Positions 37,304 to 45,889 of a stretch of DNA of 64,000 nt are shown here, one piece after another. A program made the position numbers and the translations under genes. The notes under the pieces were generated by a model, which saw nothing but the letters and a program-made list of their open reading frames with translations, was not told where the DNA came from and made no database searches. Each line of letters starts with the position of its first letter. Within the stretch, counting starts at the first letter, position 1. This DNA comes from Collinsella aerofaciens (GTDB lineage Bacteria; Actinomycetota; Coriobacteriia; Coriobacteriales; Coriobacteriaceae), in assembly GCF_020181355.1 (NCBI RefSeq), contig NZ_CP084004.1, forward strand, positions 1,860,001 to 1,924,000, written 5' to 3'.

Positions 37304-38074
37304 ATGACCGATTCTCCCCTGGTTTCAATCATTATGCCCCTCTACAATGCTGAGCCGTATCTTGTCGAGACCTTCGACTCCGTTCTTTCTCAATCCTATA
37401 AGAACTGGGAGCTCATCGTGGTCGAAGATTGCTCTTCGGACGCATCTCTTCGACTTGCGAAGGAATACGAGAATAAGGATCGTCGTATCTCGGTTCATCC
37501 CAACGAGCACAACGTTGGTGCGGCTAAGTCGCGCAATACCGGTATCGAACACGTTTCCGGCGATTTCGTCGCGTTCATGGACGCCGATGACGCATGGCTT
37601 CCGGATAAACTTGATCACCAGCTTGCGTACATGCGGGATTGTGGTCTGGGGATGTGTTTCACCTCGTATGAGACCATTGAGTCTGACGGACAGCATAGGA
37701 ATTACGTACACGTACCCAAGAGCATCGACTACGACGGTTTTCTCAAGAACACCGTGACCTGCAGCCATACCATCGCGTTCGACCTCTCGAAAATACCCCT
37801 GAGTCTTCTCGTTTGTCCCGATTTCGGGGATTCGTTCGATTTCCCTGAAGACATGGTCGTCTGGCTCCAGGTCCTCAAGAGTGGCGTTCCAGCCGGCGGC
37901 CTCGACGAGGTGCTTGCAAAGAACAGGAAACATGGCGGCTCCCGCTCCGCTAATAAATTCCGTGCAGTTTCCCGCACGTGGAACGCCTACCGAAAAGTGG
38001 AGAAGATAAACCCAGTCTATTCCGCGTATTGTCTGTTCTGGCAGCTGACGCACGCGGTGCTTAAAAGGATTTAG
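37304..38074 (+). CDS. family 2 glycosyltransferase
   Basis: The 256-residue protein has the GT-A fold: VSIIMPLYNAEPYLVETFDS at the N-terminus, SYKNWELIVVEDCSSD, NVGAAKSRNTGIEHVSGDFV and the metal-binding FMDADDAW. It should add a sugar to the growing lipid-linked repeat on the cytoplasmic face. The donor cannot be predicted. GAGGGGGAAGTAACGT lies at the start; the gene is 3 bases after the sugar transferase. Confidence 0.92.
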   Translation: MTDSPLVSIIMPLYNAEPYLVETFDSVLSQSYKNWELIVVEDCSSDASLRLAKEYENKDRRISVHPNEHNVGAAKSRNTGIEHVSGDFVAFMDADDAWLPDKLDHQLAYMRDCGLGMCFTSYETIESDGQHRNYVHVPKSIDYDGFLKNTVTCSHTIAFDLSKIPLSLLVCPDFGDSFDFPEDMVVWLQVLKSGVPAGGLDEVLAKNRKHGGSRSANKFRAVSRTWNAYRKVEKINPVYSAYCLFWQLTHAVLKRI

Positions 38075-38086
38075 GATTGAGGCTGA

Positions 38087-39181
38087 ATGAGGATTCTATT
38101 TCTCTCGAACCTTGAGTTTGAGGGCTTCGCGGGCCCTACGTACTGTGTGCCTGCACTGATCGGGGCCTTATCCGAACTCGAAGAGGTTGTCTGGTATAAC
38201 ATGAGACCTGTCGAGCGCGAAGAATGGAGGGGTCTTCCTTTCTACAGGAACCCTAACGACTTTGCTTTCAACATTGAAGATTTCACCAGTCGAATCTGGG
38301 GCCCTGACCTAATCGTTTTCGAGGGTTTTTATGCGTTTCATCCCAACGCGACCCTCTTGGGCGTGCTGTCTTCGGGTATACCATATGTGATTGAGCCGCA
38401 CTGCGCCCTCACGAGCGGAGACCAGGGGAAGAAAACCTTTAAGAAACGAATCTGCAACGCCGTTTTCTACAACCGTTTCGCTCAAGGCGCCGCTGCGATC
38501 CACTACCTTACCGAGAAGGAACGCGATGAGTCCGGCGAGAAATGGAACCGGAACAGCTTCATCGAGCCGAACGGCATAGAAGTGCCCAAGGAGCGCCCTC
38601 ATCGGGAGTCGTGGCATGGCGACGTGCCTGAAATTGTGTTCGTTGGCAGAGTGGAGCCCTATCAAAAGGGATTGGACATCCTCCTCGAAGCACTTACTCC
38701 GTTGAATGCTCGCGCGGATTCACCGCGCTTCCATCTCTCGATTTACGGCAACTCCGTCAACGGCTTCTCAAATGAGATGGAGAAAAAGCTACAGGCCGCG
38801 GGGCTTTCAGACGTTGTTGCCGTTCGCGGCCCTGTATACGGGGATGCGAAGGATGCGGTTCTGCGCGCCGCGGACATCTTTCTCCTCACATCACGCTACG
38901 AGGGGATGCCGATGGGTCTGCTCGAGGCGTGCGCCTACGGGTTGCCATGCGTGGTAACCCCGGGTACCAACATGTCTGACGTCATCCTCGCAGAGGGAGC
39001 CGGATGGGTCTGCGACCTTTCTCCCGAATCCGTGCGGGAAGCCATCGTCGCCGCCGCCAGCTCTGCTGAGGCCTATGCGGAGATGGCCCTGGCCTCACGT
39101 CGCGTTGCGGAGTTGTTTTCGTGGCCCTCGATCGCCAAGTCGATTCGAACCGATTATCTCAAGGTGATTGGGCGCGCATGA
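38087..39181 (+). CDS. family 4 glycosyltransferase
   Basis: The 364-residue GT-B enzyme has an N-terminal half starting MRILFLSNLEFEGFAGPTY. The C-terminal donor-binding half includes VFVGRVEPYQKGLDILLEAL and SRYEGMPMGLLEACAYGLPC, where the EGMPMGLLEA segment is the usual EX7E nucleotide-sugar site. It is expected to extend the capsule repeat with retention of configuration. It starts 13 bases after the previous gene and overlaps the EpsG-like gene by 4 bases. Confidence 0.9.
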   Translation: MRILFLSNLEFEGFAGPTYCVPALIGALSELEEVVWYNMRPVEREEWRGLPFYRNPNDFAFNIEDFTSRIWGPDLIVFEGFYAFHPNATLLGVLSSGIPYVIEPHCALTSGDQGKKTFKKRICNAVFYNRFAQGAAAIHYLTEKERDESGEKWNRNSFIEPNGIEVPKERPHRESWHGDVPEIVFVGRVEPYQKGLDILLEALTPLNARADSPRFHLSIYGNSVNGFSNEMEKKLQAAGLSDVVAVRGPVYGDAKDAVLRAADIFLLTSRYEGMPMGLLEACAYGLPCVVTPGTNMSDVILAEGAGWVCDLSPESVREAIVAAASSAEAYAEMALASRRVAELFSWPSIAKSIRTDYLKVIGRA

Positions 39182-40234
39182 CGATTTATCTGATGGAAAT
39201 AGTCGTGATTCTCGTTCTCGGTGTAATCACGGGCGTGTCGCGCGGGGATGCTGAGAGACGATGCTTTATCATCTTGGCCTGCCTGGTCTTGTTCGCGTTC
39301 TCCGGCCTGAGAAGCTATGCGGTCGGAGTGGATACGCTCCAGTACTGGAACGCTTACCTGACGGCGTGGATGGCACACTCCTGGTATGAAACCGGGTTCC
39401 TGTACCTCCTCCGGGCCTTGAACGTGGTCAGCCCCAATCCGCAGCTCCTTCTTCTCTTCACCAGTGCGGTCATGACCGCCTGCGTCGGGTATGTGGTCTA
39501 TAAGTCGGACTGCAATCCCGTGCTCGCACTCTTCCTCTATGTGACACTTCTGACGTACGCCTCCTTTATGAACCTCATGCGCCAAGGTATCGCCGCCGCA
39601 ATCATCATCGCGGCGATACCTTGGCTGGAGTCCGGGAAGAGGATCCGTTTCGCTGCGGCGGTCATTTTCGGCTCCCTGTTTCACTCGACCGCCATCGTCA
39701 TGCTCGCGCTCATTCCGCTCTCGGCGCTCGCACCGACAAAGAAAGTCATGCTGGGTTATGGCGTCGTCGCGTTGGCTTTGGCCCTTTCCCCCTGATGTCG
39801 TGTGGAGCTTCGTTGAGAAGAACTTTGACAAGTACTCGACGTATAGCATGTCCTCGTGGTCGGGGGGGGATGCGCTCGCGGCGCCGATCATGACCGCCAT
39901 GGACGCTTTGCTGATTGTCGTTTCCCATTTGTTTGGGGTGGGGGCTTCGGATGACGACAGGGAGGAGAGGGTTCTTTTTCATGGATCCATGCTCCAGGTC
40001 GTCTTCCAGTTCCTCGCTTGCTTCGTGAACATCTTCCAGAGGCTGACGACGTTTACCTCGTTTTTCCTTGTCTTATACGTGGCGCTGCGATTCCGAAAGA
40101 TCGATACAAAGCTCAAGTTCCTCCTCGTTTACGGCATATGCGCAGTTACGGCCGTGTTTTTTGTAGTAATTATGGTCTACCGGCCGCAATGGCACGGTGT
40201 CGTTCCTTTTTCCTTTTTCTGGCAGCTTGTTTAG
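39178..40234 (+). pseudogene. EpsG/Wzy-like polysaccharide polymerase, frameshifted at a C5 run
   Basis: This polytopic protein starts MTIYLMEIVVILVLGVITGV, overlapping the previous gene. It has the EpsG-type segment FSGLRSYAVGVDTLQYWNAY and several helices. At 39787-39791 a run of five C ends the frame (stop at 39795). With one C fewer the frame continues as SPDVVWSFVEKNFDKYSTYS, through helices FLACFVNIFQRLTTFTSFFL and VYGICAVTAVFFVVIMVY, to a stop at 40234. The restored length of about 350 residues fits the family. Without a polymerase only single repeats could be made, so the run may be phase-variable; a sequencing error is also possible. Confidence 0.75.
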
Positions 40235-40296
40235 ATTCATGAGGATTGTTAAATGGGACTAGTGTTGAACAATCTCGGGAGGATCGCCAAGCATTC

Positions 40297-40347
40297 GGTC
40301 CATCCGAAGCCCCTCGCGTACCACACGCGAGGGGCTTCGGATGGACC
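40297..40347. repeat. perfect 23-bp inverted repeat with 5-base loop
   Basis: GGTCCATCCGAAGCCCCTCG then CGT at 40297-40319 is repeated inverted at 40325-40347 around ACCAC. It lies between the polymerase gene and a decayed glycosyltransferase. There is no T-run, so a terminator role is doubtful; a small mobile or recombination remnant is possible. Confidence 0.8.
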
Positions 40348-40448
40348 TCCTGAATCTGCGTGGCCAGGGAGCGCTTACCCGGGTTTCGGCCACCACTTAA
40401 CGTTCCTCGCCCGAGCTCCACGACTTATGACCTGCAACACTTTTGGTC

Positions 40449-41039
40449 GACATCACCGTGATTATTCCCCGCTATATCAGCGAGCTCGGGCGGGTCATTT
40501 CTGTGGGGACGAAACACTCGAGCGGCGTTGCATGGGGAAGGATCTTCGATCGCGAGACGCGGCAAGGCCTAGAGCTTCTCAAAGATGGGTGGTTTGAGGA
40601 CACTGTGCGGACATAAATGATCGTGCTGAGGTTCAGGGGTCGACCATCGACGAATTGGACTACTCATACCAAAAGCAAGTTGACTCGTTAACCTCGAACA
40701 GCCTGTCGAGCAAGAGGTCTATAGACAGGTACTTCACGATCGAAGCCATGCTTGCTTTGCGCCGGACATTGGCCTTTCCTTTTCACCAGAGGATGTATGA
40801 CCAGACTCTCTATCAGCTCGGTATCTTGTTTGCAAACCTCACGGTCGCGCTCGTTGACGAAGAATCTCGCTGCGTTTTTGCTTTTGCTACCGAGTTGATG
40901 AAGGCGAATGGGCCATCCCGAGAATGTTCTTTTGGAAGTCGATAGCGTCCTCTGGCGGCTGGCGTCGCTTTCGCTTTAAGGGCTCAGGCACCCGCTCTTT
41001 ATTGCCTTGCGCTTTAGCTCGAATAGAAACGAAAACTGA
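40449..41039 (+). pseudogene. family 2 glycosyltransferase remnant with internal deletion
   Basis: The first strand DITVIIPRYISE resembles the start of a GT2 enzyme. It then jumps directly to a late segment, KHSSGVAWGRIFDRETRQGL then WFEDTVRT, which corresponds to the donor-site to acceptor region after the DxD motif. A frame change near 40614 leads to ELDYSYQKQVDSLTSNSLSS, and another near 40915 to a short end RFSSNRNEN with stop at 41039. The central core including the DxD is missing. It is a dead gene, and its loss probably changed the capsule structure. Confidence 0.65.
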
Positions 41040-41063
41040 AATTTGTTTGGGTTGATATAGATA

Positions 41064-42308
41064 TTGAAAAGCAGTAACACACTCGCCAAAAACATAATTT
41101 GGCAGTACGGATTACAAGTACTTAAGTACGTATTCCCCCTCATCCTCGTGCCGTACCTCACGCGCGTGCTGGGCACGGGTGGCTACGCCGTCTATGCCTA
41201 CGTGTTGTCGTTCATGGGAATCGTCCAGACGCTCGCTGACTTCGGTTTCATGCTTTCCGGAACAAAGCAAGTCGTCGACCTGAGGGACAACTGCGAGGTC
41301 CTTTCACGCCTGCTCGGCTCCATAGAGCTCGCTCGTCTTCTCCTCGCCGCCGGCCTGTGCGCGGTCGTCGTGGTCGTCGCCCAGTTCATCCCACTGCTCT
41401 GGGACAATATGGGGTATGTACTGATTGCCTATGTTTCCACCGTGCTCAGGGCCTTGCTACCGGATTTCATGTTTCAAGGTTTTGAGGACATGGAGCCGCT
41501 CACCACGCGTTTCTTCGCGGCAAAGGTGATCACGGTCGGCCTGACTCTTCTGGTGGTCCATGGACCGCAGGATCTTCTGCTCGTCGCAGTTGCGGATGCC
41601 CTGGGCGGCTTGGTAGCGCTTATCTGGAGCTTCATGACCGTTCGAACCCGCTACGGCGTGCGGGTTTCCTTCGGTGGCTTCCGAAACGCCTTGGCTGAGC
41701 TAAAGAGATCTGCCGTGTATTGCGTGTCGAACATCGGCACCACCCTTGTCTCGGGGTTCACCACTTTCGTCGTGGGAATCGTGCTCACCGACCCGACGGA
41801 AATCGCGTACTGGTCGCTCGCCCTCACAACCGTGAGCGCGGTTCAAGCGCTCTATTCTCCAATATCCAGCAGTCTGTATCCCCATGTTGTGGCGCATCGG
41901 GATCTGGGCGCTGTTAGGAAGATGGCGATTATGGCAGCTCCCGCCCTATTGGTCGGCACCGTTGCGTATTGCCTGCTGTCCCCGCAGGTGTTTTTTCTAC
42001 TTGGCGGACAGGGCTACGTTGCGGGTTCTTGGGTCATGGTTGCCCTCAGCCCTGTCCTGCCGCTCTCTTTCTATTCGATCTTGATTGGCTGGCCGGTACT
42101 CGGCGCTTTGGGTAAGGTCAACGAACTTACCGCCTCGACTGTTGCCTCAGGTGTTATTAACGCTGCTCTGCTCCTCGCGATGGCGCTTCTCGGCCGGTCA
42201 TCTTTGCTCGCGATCTGCGTAATCCGCTGCATAGCCGAGGTCGCGCTACTTGGAACCAGGGGGTTTGTGCTGATTGAATGTTTAAGGAAGGGAAAGTTGC
42301 ATGAGTAA
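41064..42308 (+). CDS. wzx: Wzx-type polysaccharide flippase
   Basis: The 414-residue protein of about 12 membrane helices belongs to the RfbX/PST family, which turns undecaprenyl-linked repeats to the outer face. The N-terminal segment NIIWQYGLQVLKYVFPLILV then PYLTRVLGTGGYAVYAYVLS is characteristic. It starts with TTG at 41064. The gene overlaps the downstream licD-like gene by 8 bases, so they are coupled. Base composition is similar to the capsule neighbours. Confidence 0.9.
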   Translation: MKSSNTLAKNIIWQYGLQVLKYVFPLILVPYLTRVLGTGGYAVYAYVLSFMGIVQTLADFGFMLSGTKQVVDLRDNCEVLSRLLGSIELARLLLAAGLCAVVVVVAQFIPLLWDNMGYVLIAYVSTVLRALLPDFMFQGFEDMEPLTTRFFAAKVITVGLTLLVVHGPQDLLLVAVADALGGLVALIWSFMTVRTRYGVRVSFGGFRNALAELKRSAVYCVSNIGTTLVSGFTTFVVGIVLTDPTEIAYWSLALTTVSAVQALYSPISSSLYPHVVAHRDLGAVRKMAIMAAPALLVGTVAYCLLSPQVFFLLGGQGYVAGSWVMVALSPVLPLSFYSILIGWPVLGALGKVNELTASTVASGVINAALLLAMALLGRSSLLAICVIRCIAEVALLGTRGFVLIECLRKGKLHE

Positions 42309-43137
42309 CATCACCCCGCTCTCTATCGAAGAGCTACACCAGAAGGAGCTGGAGCTTCTTGAAGCGTTTGATGCCTTTTGCTCCGAACACGGCCTTCGAT
42401 ACTCACTTACAGCCGGCACTTTGCTTGGCGCTATTCGCCACAAGGGATTCATCCCCTGGGATGACGATATCGACGTCTGTATGCCGCGCCCCGATTACGA
42501 TCGTCTTGCAACGCTTGCTGGCGAGTTGCCGGCTGGACTCAGGCTCGTTGGCCCCGAGAACAGCCCGTTTGTTTACCCCTGGCGCAAGTTCTGCACCGAA
42601 AGTATTAGAGCTCAAGAGCCTACCTATGAAGGGGTCATGGATCAAATGCTCTGGATAGATGTTTTCGTTATGGATGGCGTTTCTTCTGACGAGAGCGAGA
42701 TTGAGCGCATGCAAGTCCGCATGAACAAGGCCTCGCGTGCAAGCGTTTGGTCGAGCGCCAATCATAATTCGGACTCAATGGGAAAACGCTTCATAAAGAA
42801 CGCAGCCAAAGCGCTTCTTAATCCGGAGCACGCAAAGACGAAGATGATGGCAATGGCTGAGCGCGTTGCAACCGAGCCTGGTTACGACGCGGCAAGCCGC
42901 GTCAGCAGCGTACTCGGACTGGCCAAACACGGGTGGTCGCTTCCCAAGGAAGGCTACGAGGACATGGTCGAGGTTGAGTTCGAGGAGCACATGTTCCCCG
43001 CCATGGGCTGCTGGGACGAATACCTGACCAAGTGCTACGGGGATTACATGCAGCTGCCGCCGGAGGACAAAAGACAGACGCACTGCCTGAAGGCATGGTG
43101 CGTGAACGAAGACACTAAGGAGAATGCAGATGCTTAA
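42301..43137 (+). CDS. LicD-family phosphotransferase 1
   Basis: The 278-residue protein has the LicD core: FDAFCSEHGLRYSLTAGTLL, then GAIRHKGFIPWDDDIDVCMP with the catalytic-type acidic cluster, and a C-terminal GDYMQLPPEDKR. LicD proteins transfer phosphorylated groups such as phosphocholine from a CDP donor onto glycans. It shares the same end motif with the second LicD at 44213-45058 (GDYMQLPPEDRR), so the two are paralogues. They lie around an aminotransferase gene and upstream of a cytidylyltransferase, which would supply the CDP donor. Confidence 0.9.
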   Translation: MSNITPLSIEELHQKELELLEAFDAFCSEHGLRYSLTAGTLLGAIRHKGFIPWDDDIDVCMPRPDYDRLATLAGELPAGLRLVGPENSPFVYPWRKFCTESIRAQEPTYEGVMDQMLWIDVFVMDGVSSDESEIERMQVRMNKASRASVWSSANHNSDSMGKRFIKNAAKALLNPEHAKTKMMAMAERVATEPGYDAASRVSSVLGLAKHGWSLPKEGYEDMVEVEFEEHMFPAMGCWDEYLTKCYGDYMQLPPEDKRQTHCLKAWCVNEDTKENADA

Positions 43138-44200
43138 CTTCACCGTTGGTCCGGTTATGAGTCCCAGCGAGGTGCTGGAAGTTTCAGCCAAGAGCACACC
43201 CTATTTCCGCACACCAGAGTTCTCTCAGGTAATGCTAGAGAACGAGCGCATTATGTTGGACTTGTTGTCCGCACCCAAGGATTCACGCTGCGTGTTTCTA
43301 ACGGCTTCTGGCACAGGCGCTATGGAGGCTGCTGTGATGAGTGTCTTAGCGCCCGCTGAGCGAGTTGCAGTGGTCAATGGCGGCAGTTTCGGGCAGAGGT
43401 TCGTCGACTTATGCCAACTTCACGGGCACAACGTCAACGAGATTAAGCTTGAGTTCGGGCGTCAGGTCACGCGGAAAAACCTCGAGGATGCGGTGGAATC
43501 CGGCTGCGGTGCGTTGCTCGTGAACATGCATGAGACCTCGTCGGGACTATTGTACGACATGAGGCTCCTATCCGAGTTTTGCCGCGAACGCGAGATGCTC
43601 TTGATCGTCGACGCAGTGAGCGCGTTCATCGCCGAAGAGATTGACATGGCGGCTCTCGGCGCCGACGTGGTGCTGACGGGTTCGCAAAAGGCGCTAGCTT
43701 GCCACCCGGGCATCTCCCTCATGGCTCTCTCGCCGCGCGGACAGGAAAGGGTAGCGGAGAATCCCGAGGTTTGCTCCTACTTGAGCCTAAAGGAAGCCCT
43801 GCGCAACGGCGAGCGTGGGCAGACTCCCTGGACGCCTGCTGTCAACACGCTGCTTGAGATCAATGCGCGTTTGAGGTCGATCGAGGCGCGCGGGATCGAC
43901 GCGGAGCGCGCCGAGATCGCGTCGCGCGCGAAGGCCGTGCGCGACGCCCTGACGAGCACCACACTCGAGATGGTCCCCGAGAACCCCTCCAATGCAGTGA
44001 CGGCGCTCCGTTGCCCCGCGAGCAACGCGAAGGCAATCATCGAGCGCGCCAAAACCGGGTACGGCATGTGGCTGTGCCCAAACGGAGGCGCGCTGTGCGA
44101 CGAGGTGTTCCGCATCGGGCACATCGGTGCCATCACAGAGGAGGACAACGACAGGCTTATCGACTGCCTGACCTCGCTATCGGCCGAGGGTCTGTTCTAG
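43130..44200 (+). CDS. class V pyridoxal-phosphate aminotransferase
   Basis: The 356-residue protein resembles 2-aminoethylphosphonate:pyruvate and alanine:glyoxylate aminotransferases. It has FTVGPVMSPSEVLEVSAKST, TASGTGAMEAAVMSVL, LLIVDAVSAFIAEEIDMAAL (Asp holding the cofactor) and the cofactor Lys in VLTGSQKALACHPG. No phosphonopyruvate mutase or decarboxylase is near, so an aldehyde or ketone other than phosphonoacetaldehyde is more likely the acceptor. Its place between two licD genes suggests that it makes an amine to be CDP-activated. I start at ATG 43130 after AAGGAG; ATG 43124 is too close. Confidence 0.88.
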   Translation: MLNFTVGPVMSPSEVLEVSAKSTPYFRTPEFSQVMLENERIMLDLLSAPKDSRCVFLTASGTGAMEAAVMSVLAPAERVAVVNGGSFGQRFVDLCQLHGHNVNEIKLEFGRQVTRKNLEDAVESGCGALLVNMHETSSGLLYDMRLLSEFCREREMLLIVDAVSAFIAEEIDMAALGADVVLTGSQKALACHPGISLMALSPRGQERVAENPEVCSYLSLKEALRNGERGQTPWTPAVNTLLEINARLRSIEARGIDAERAEIASRAKAVRDALTSTTLEMVPENPSNAVTALRCPASNAKAIIERAKTGYGMWLCPNGGALCDEVFRIGHIGAITEEDNDRLIDCLTSLSAEGLF

Positions 44201-44212
44201 GTGGGGGCGCAG

Positions 44213-45058
44213 ATGAAACAGGTAAAGGTCATAGAAGGAGAGGACTTCCGGCGCATGCAGCTATTGGAGCTCGACATGCTCGTGGAGTTCGACCGCGTGT
44301 GTCGCGCTCACGGGATTGCGTACACAATCTGCGGCGGGACGCTCCTTGGCGCAGTGCGCCACAAGGGCTATATCCCCTGGGATGATGATGCTGATATTGC
44401 AATGCTTCGTGAGGACTACGAGAGGTTCCGTTCTGTCGCCCATGAGATGGACCCGTCCATCTGTTTCTTCCAGGACCATCTGAGCGATCCTGAATACAGG
44501 TGGGGGTACGGCAAGCTCAGGCGCACCGGAACGAAGTACGTGAGGGTCGGACAGGAGCACTTGAAGTGCAAAACAGGAGTCTTTGTCGACGTGTTCCCCA
44601 TGGACGACGCGCCTCTTGGTGTGGGCGGCCAAATTCTGCAGGACTTCTGGTGCATGTGCCTGCGCAAGGTCCTATGGTCTGAGGTCGGCAGACTCGACCC
44701 CCGCGTGTCGGCTCAGCTCAGGGCCTGGTTCTCGCTATTGTCCAAGATACCCGCAAAGGCGGTTTATGCTCTAGCCGCTCCAATGGAGCGCAAGAGCACG
44801 GACGACAGCCCCAACCGCGTGAGGACGCTGCTGTTTCCAGCTACCGGTACCCTCTATCGAGAAAATCCGCTCGAAGAGCGTTACGCGATGCCTAAGGAGT
44901 GGTTTAAGGACCTGTCGGAGTACGAGTTCGAAGGGAAACGTTTGATGGGGACACGTGACTTCGACGCGATCCTCACTTACATCTATGGCGACTACATGCA
45001 GTTGCCGCCCGAGGACCGCCGAGGGCAGCACTCGCCGGTATCGAGCTACGAGTTTTAA
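44213..45058 (+). CDS. LicD-family phosphotransferase 2
   Basis: The 281-residue paralogue of the gene at 42301 has the LicD motif in FDRVCRAHGIAYTICGGTLL, then GAVRHKGYIPWDDDADIAML, and ends near GDYMQLPPEDRRGQHS. Two LicD copies in a locus suggest two attachment sites, or two different acceptors, for the same CDP-linked group. An upstream in-frame GTG at 44201 exists; the ATG at 44213 with GGTGGGGG before it is preferred. It follows the aminotransferase after 12 bases. Confidence 0.9.
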   Translation: MKQVKVIEGEDFRRMQLLELDMLVEFDRVCRAHGIAYTICGGTLLGAVRHKGYIPWDDDADIAMLREDYERFRSVAHEMDPSICFFQDHLSDPEYRWGYGKLRRTGTKYVRVGQEHLKCKTGVFVDVFPMDDAPLGVGGQILQDFWCMCLRKVLWSEVGRLDPRVSAQLRAWFSLLSKIPAKAVYALAAPMERKSTDDSPNRVRTLLFPATGTLYRENPLEERYAMPKEWFKDLSEYEFEGKRLMGTRDFDAILTYIYGDYMQLPPEDRRGQHSPVSSYEF

Positions 45059-45069
45059 GGAAAACGAAC

Positions 45070-45861
45070 GTGAATGTGAAGAAAGTGGCCTGCTGGGACG
45101 AGGGCTTGCGGCGTGTTCTGGAAGGTCAGCGCGTTGAAAACCCCTACGCACTTATCGATGCGCTGACCTACGGGTTCGAGGGCGACAACGTTGCGTGCTG
45201 GGAGGTCTTCGACGAAAGCCGACTCGAGGCGGTCGTTTACCGATATTATGACGGACTCCAGGTCGTCTTCTGCGGGCAGGCAGGCCACCGCGCAATCCGG
45301 GCCGTCGCGACCCTCGTTGAGAAAATGGACCCCTCCATGGTCCAAACCTCTTACAGTGCTGCGGCAGAGCTCGCCACCGTGCTCGCCGACTACAGTTTGT
45401 CTGAGGGGTGGGTTATGCGGGCTGACGGAACTCAGGTACCAGACCCCGCGGCGGTCAGGGCGACCGAGGCCGACTATCCTGAGATCGCCAGGCTCATCTG
45501 CGGCGACGAGGAGATTGGCAAGCACTACGATGTCAGCGCGCTCGTGGCTCAGTTGTGCGAGAGAGAGCGGCTTCAGGGCTGCAGGAGCATAGTCATTAGG
45601 GATAGCGAAGGAATTGCTGCGCATATGGCGACCTATGCCGAGTCCGACGATGTTGCCGTCTGCGCCGGGCTCAAGGCACGCCCTGGTGCGGAGAAGGGTG
45701 TCGGGGCGCGGGTGCTCTCATCGCTGGCCGTCGAAGTGGCCGCGCGCGGCCTCATACCTTTGCTGTACTGCTACATAGAGCCACTGTGGCCTTGGTACGA
45801 GGCCCATGGGTGGGAGAAAGCCTTCCACGTCGCGAAGCTCGAGCACTGCGGCAATTACTAA
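45070..45861 (+). CDS. GNAT-family acetyltransferase
   Basis: In this 263-residue protein the C-terminal half (from about residue 125) has a GNAT layout: VRATEADYPEIARLICGDEE, then CAGLKARPGAEKGVGARVLS matching the acetyl-CoA loop region, then PLLYCYIEPLWPWYEAHGWE. The N-terminal half is a second, weaker alpha/beta unit. In this operon it may acylate the amine made by the aminotransferase. It starts with GTG at 45070 after AAGGAAAA and 11 bases after the licD-like gene. Confidence 0.75.
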   Translation: MNVKKVACWDEGLRRVLEGQRVENPYALIDALTYGFEGDNVACWEVFDESRLEAVVYRYYDGLQVVFCGQAGHRAIRAVATLVEKMDPSMVQTSYSAAAELATVLADYSLSEGWVMRADGTQVPDPAAVRATEADYPEIARLICGDEEIGKHYDVSALVAQLCERERLQGCRSIVIRDSEGIAAHMATYAESDDVAVCAGLKARPGAEKGVGARVLSSLAVEVAARGLIPLLYCYIEPLWPWYEAHGWEKAFHVAKLEHCGNY

Positions 45862-45889
45862 ACAAGCCACGAAAGGGAAGGTGAGGCCC

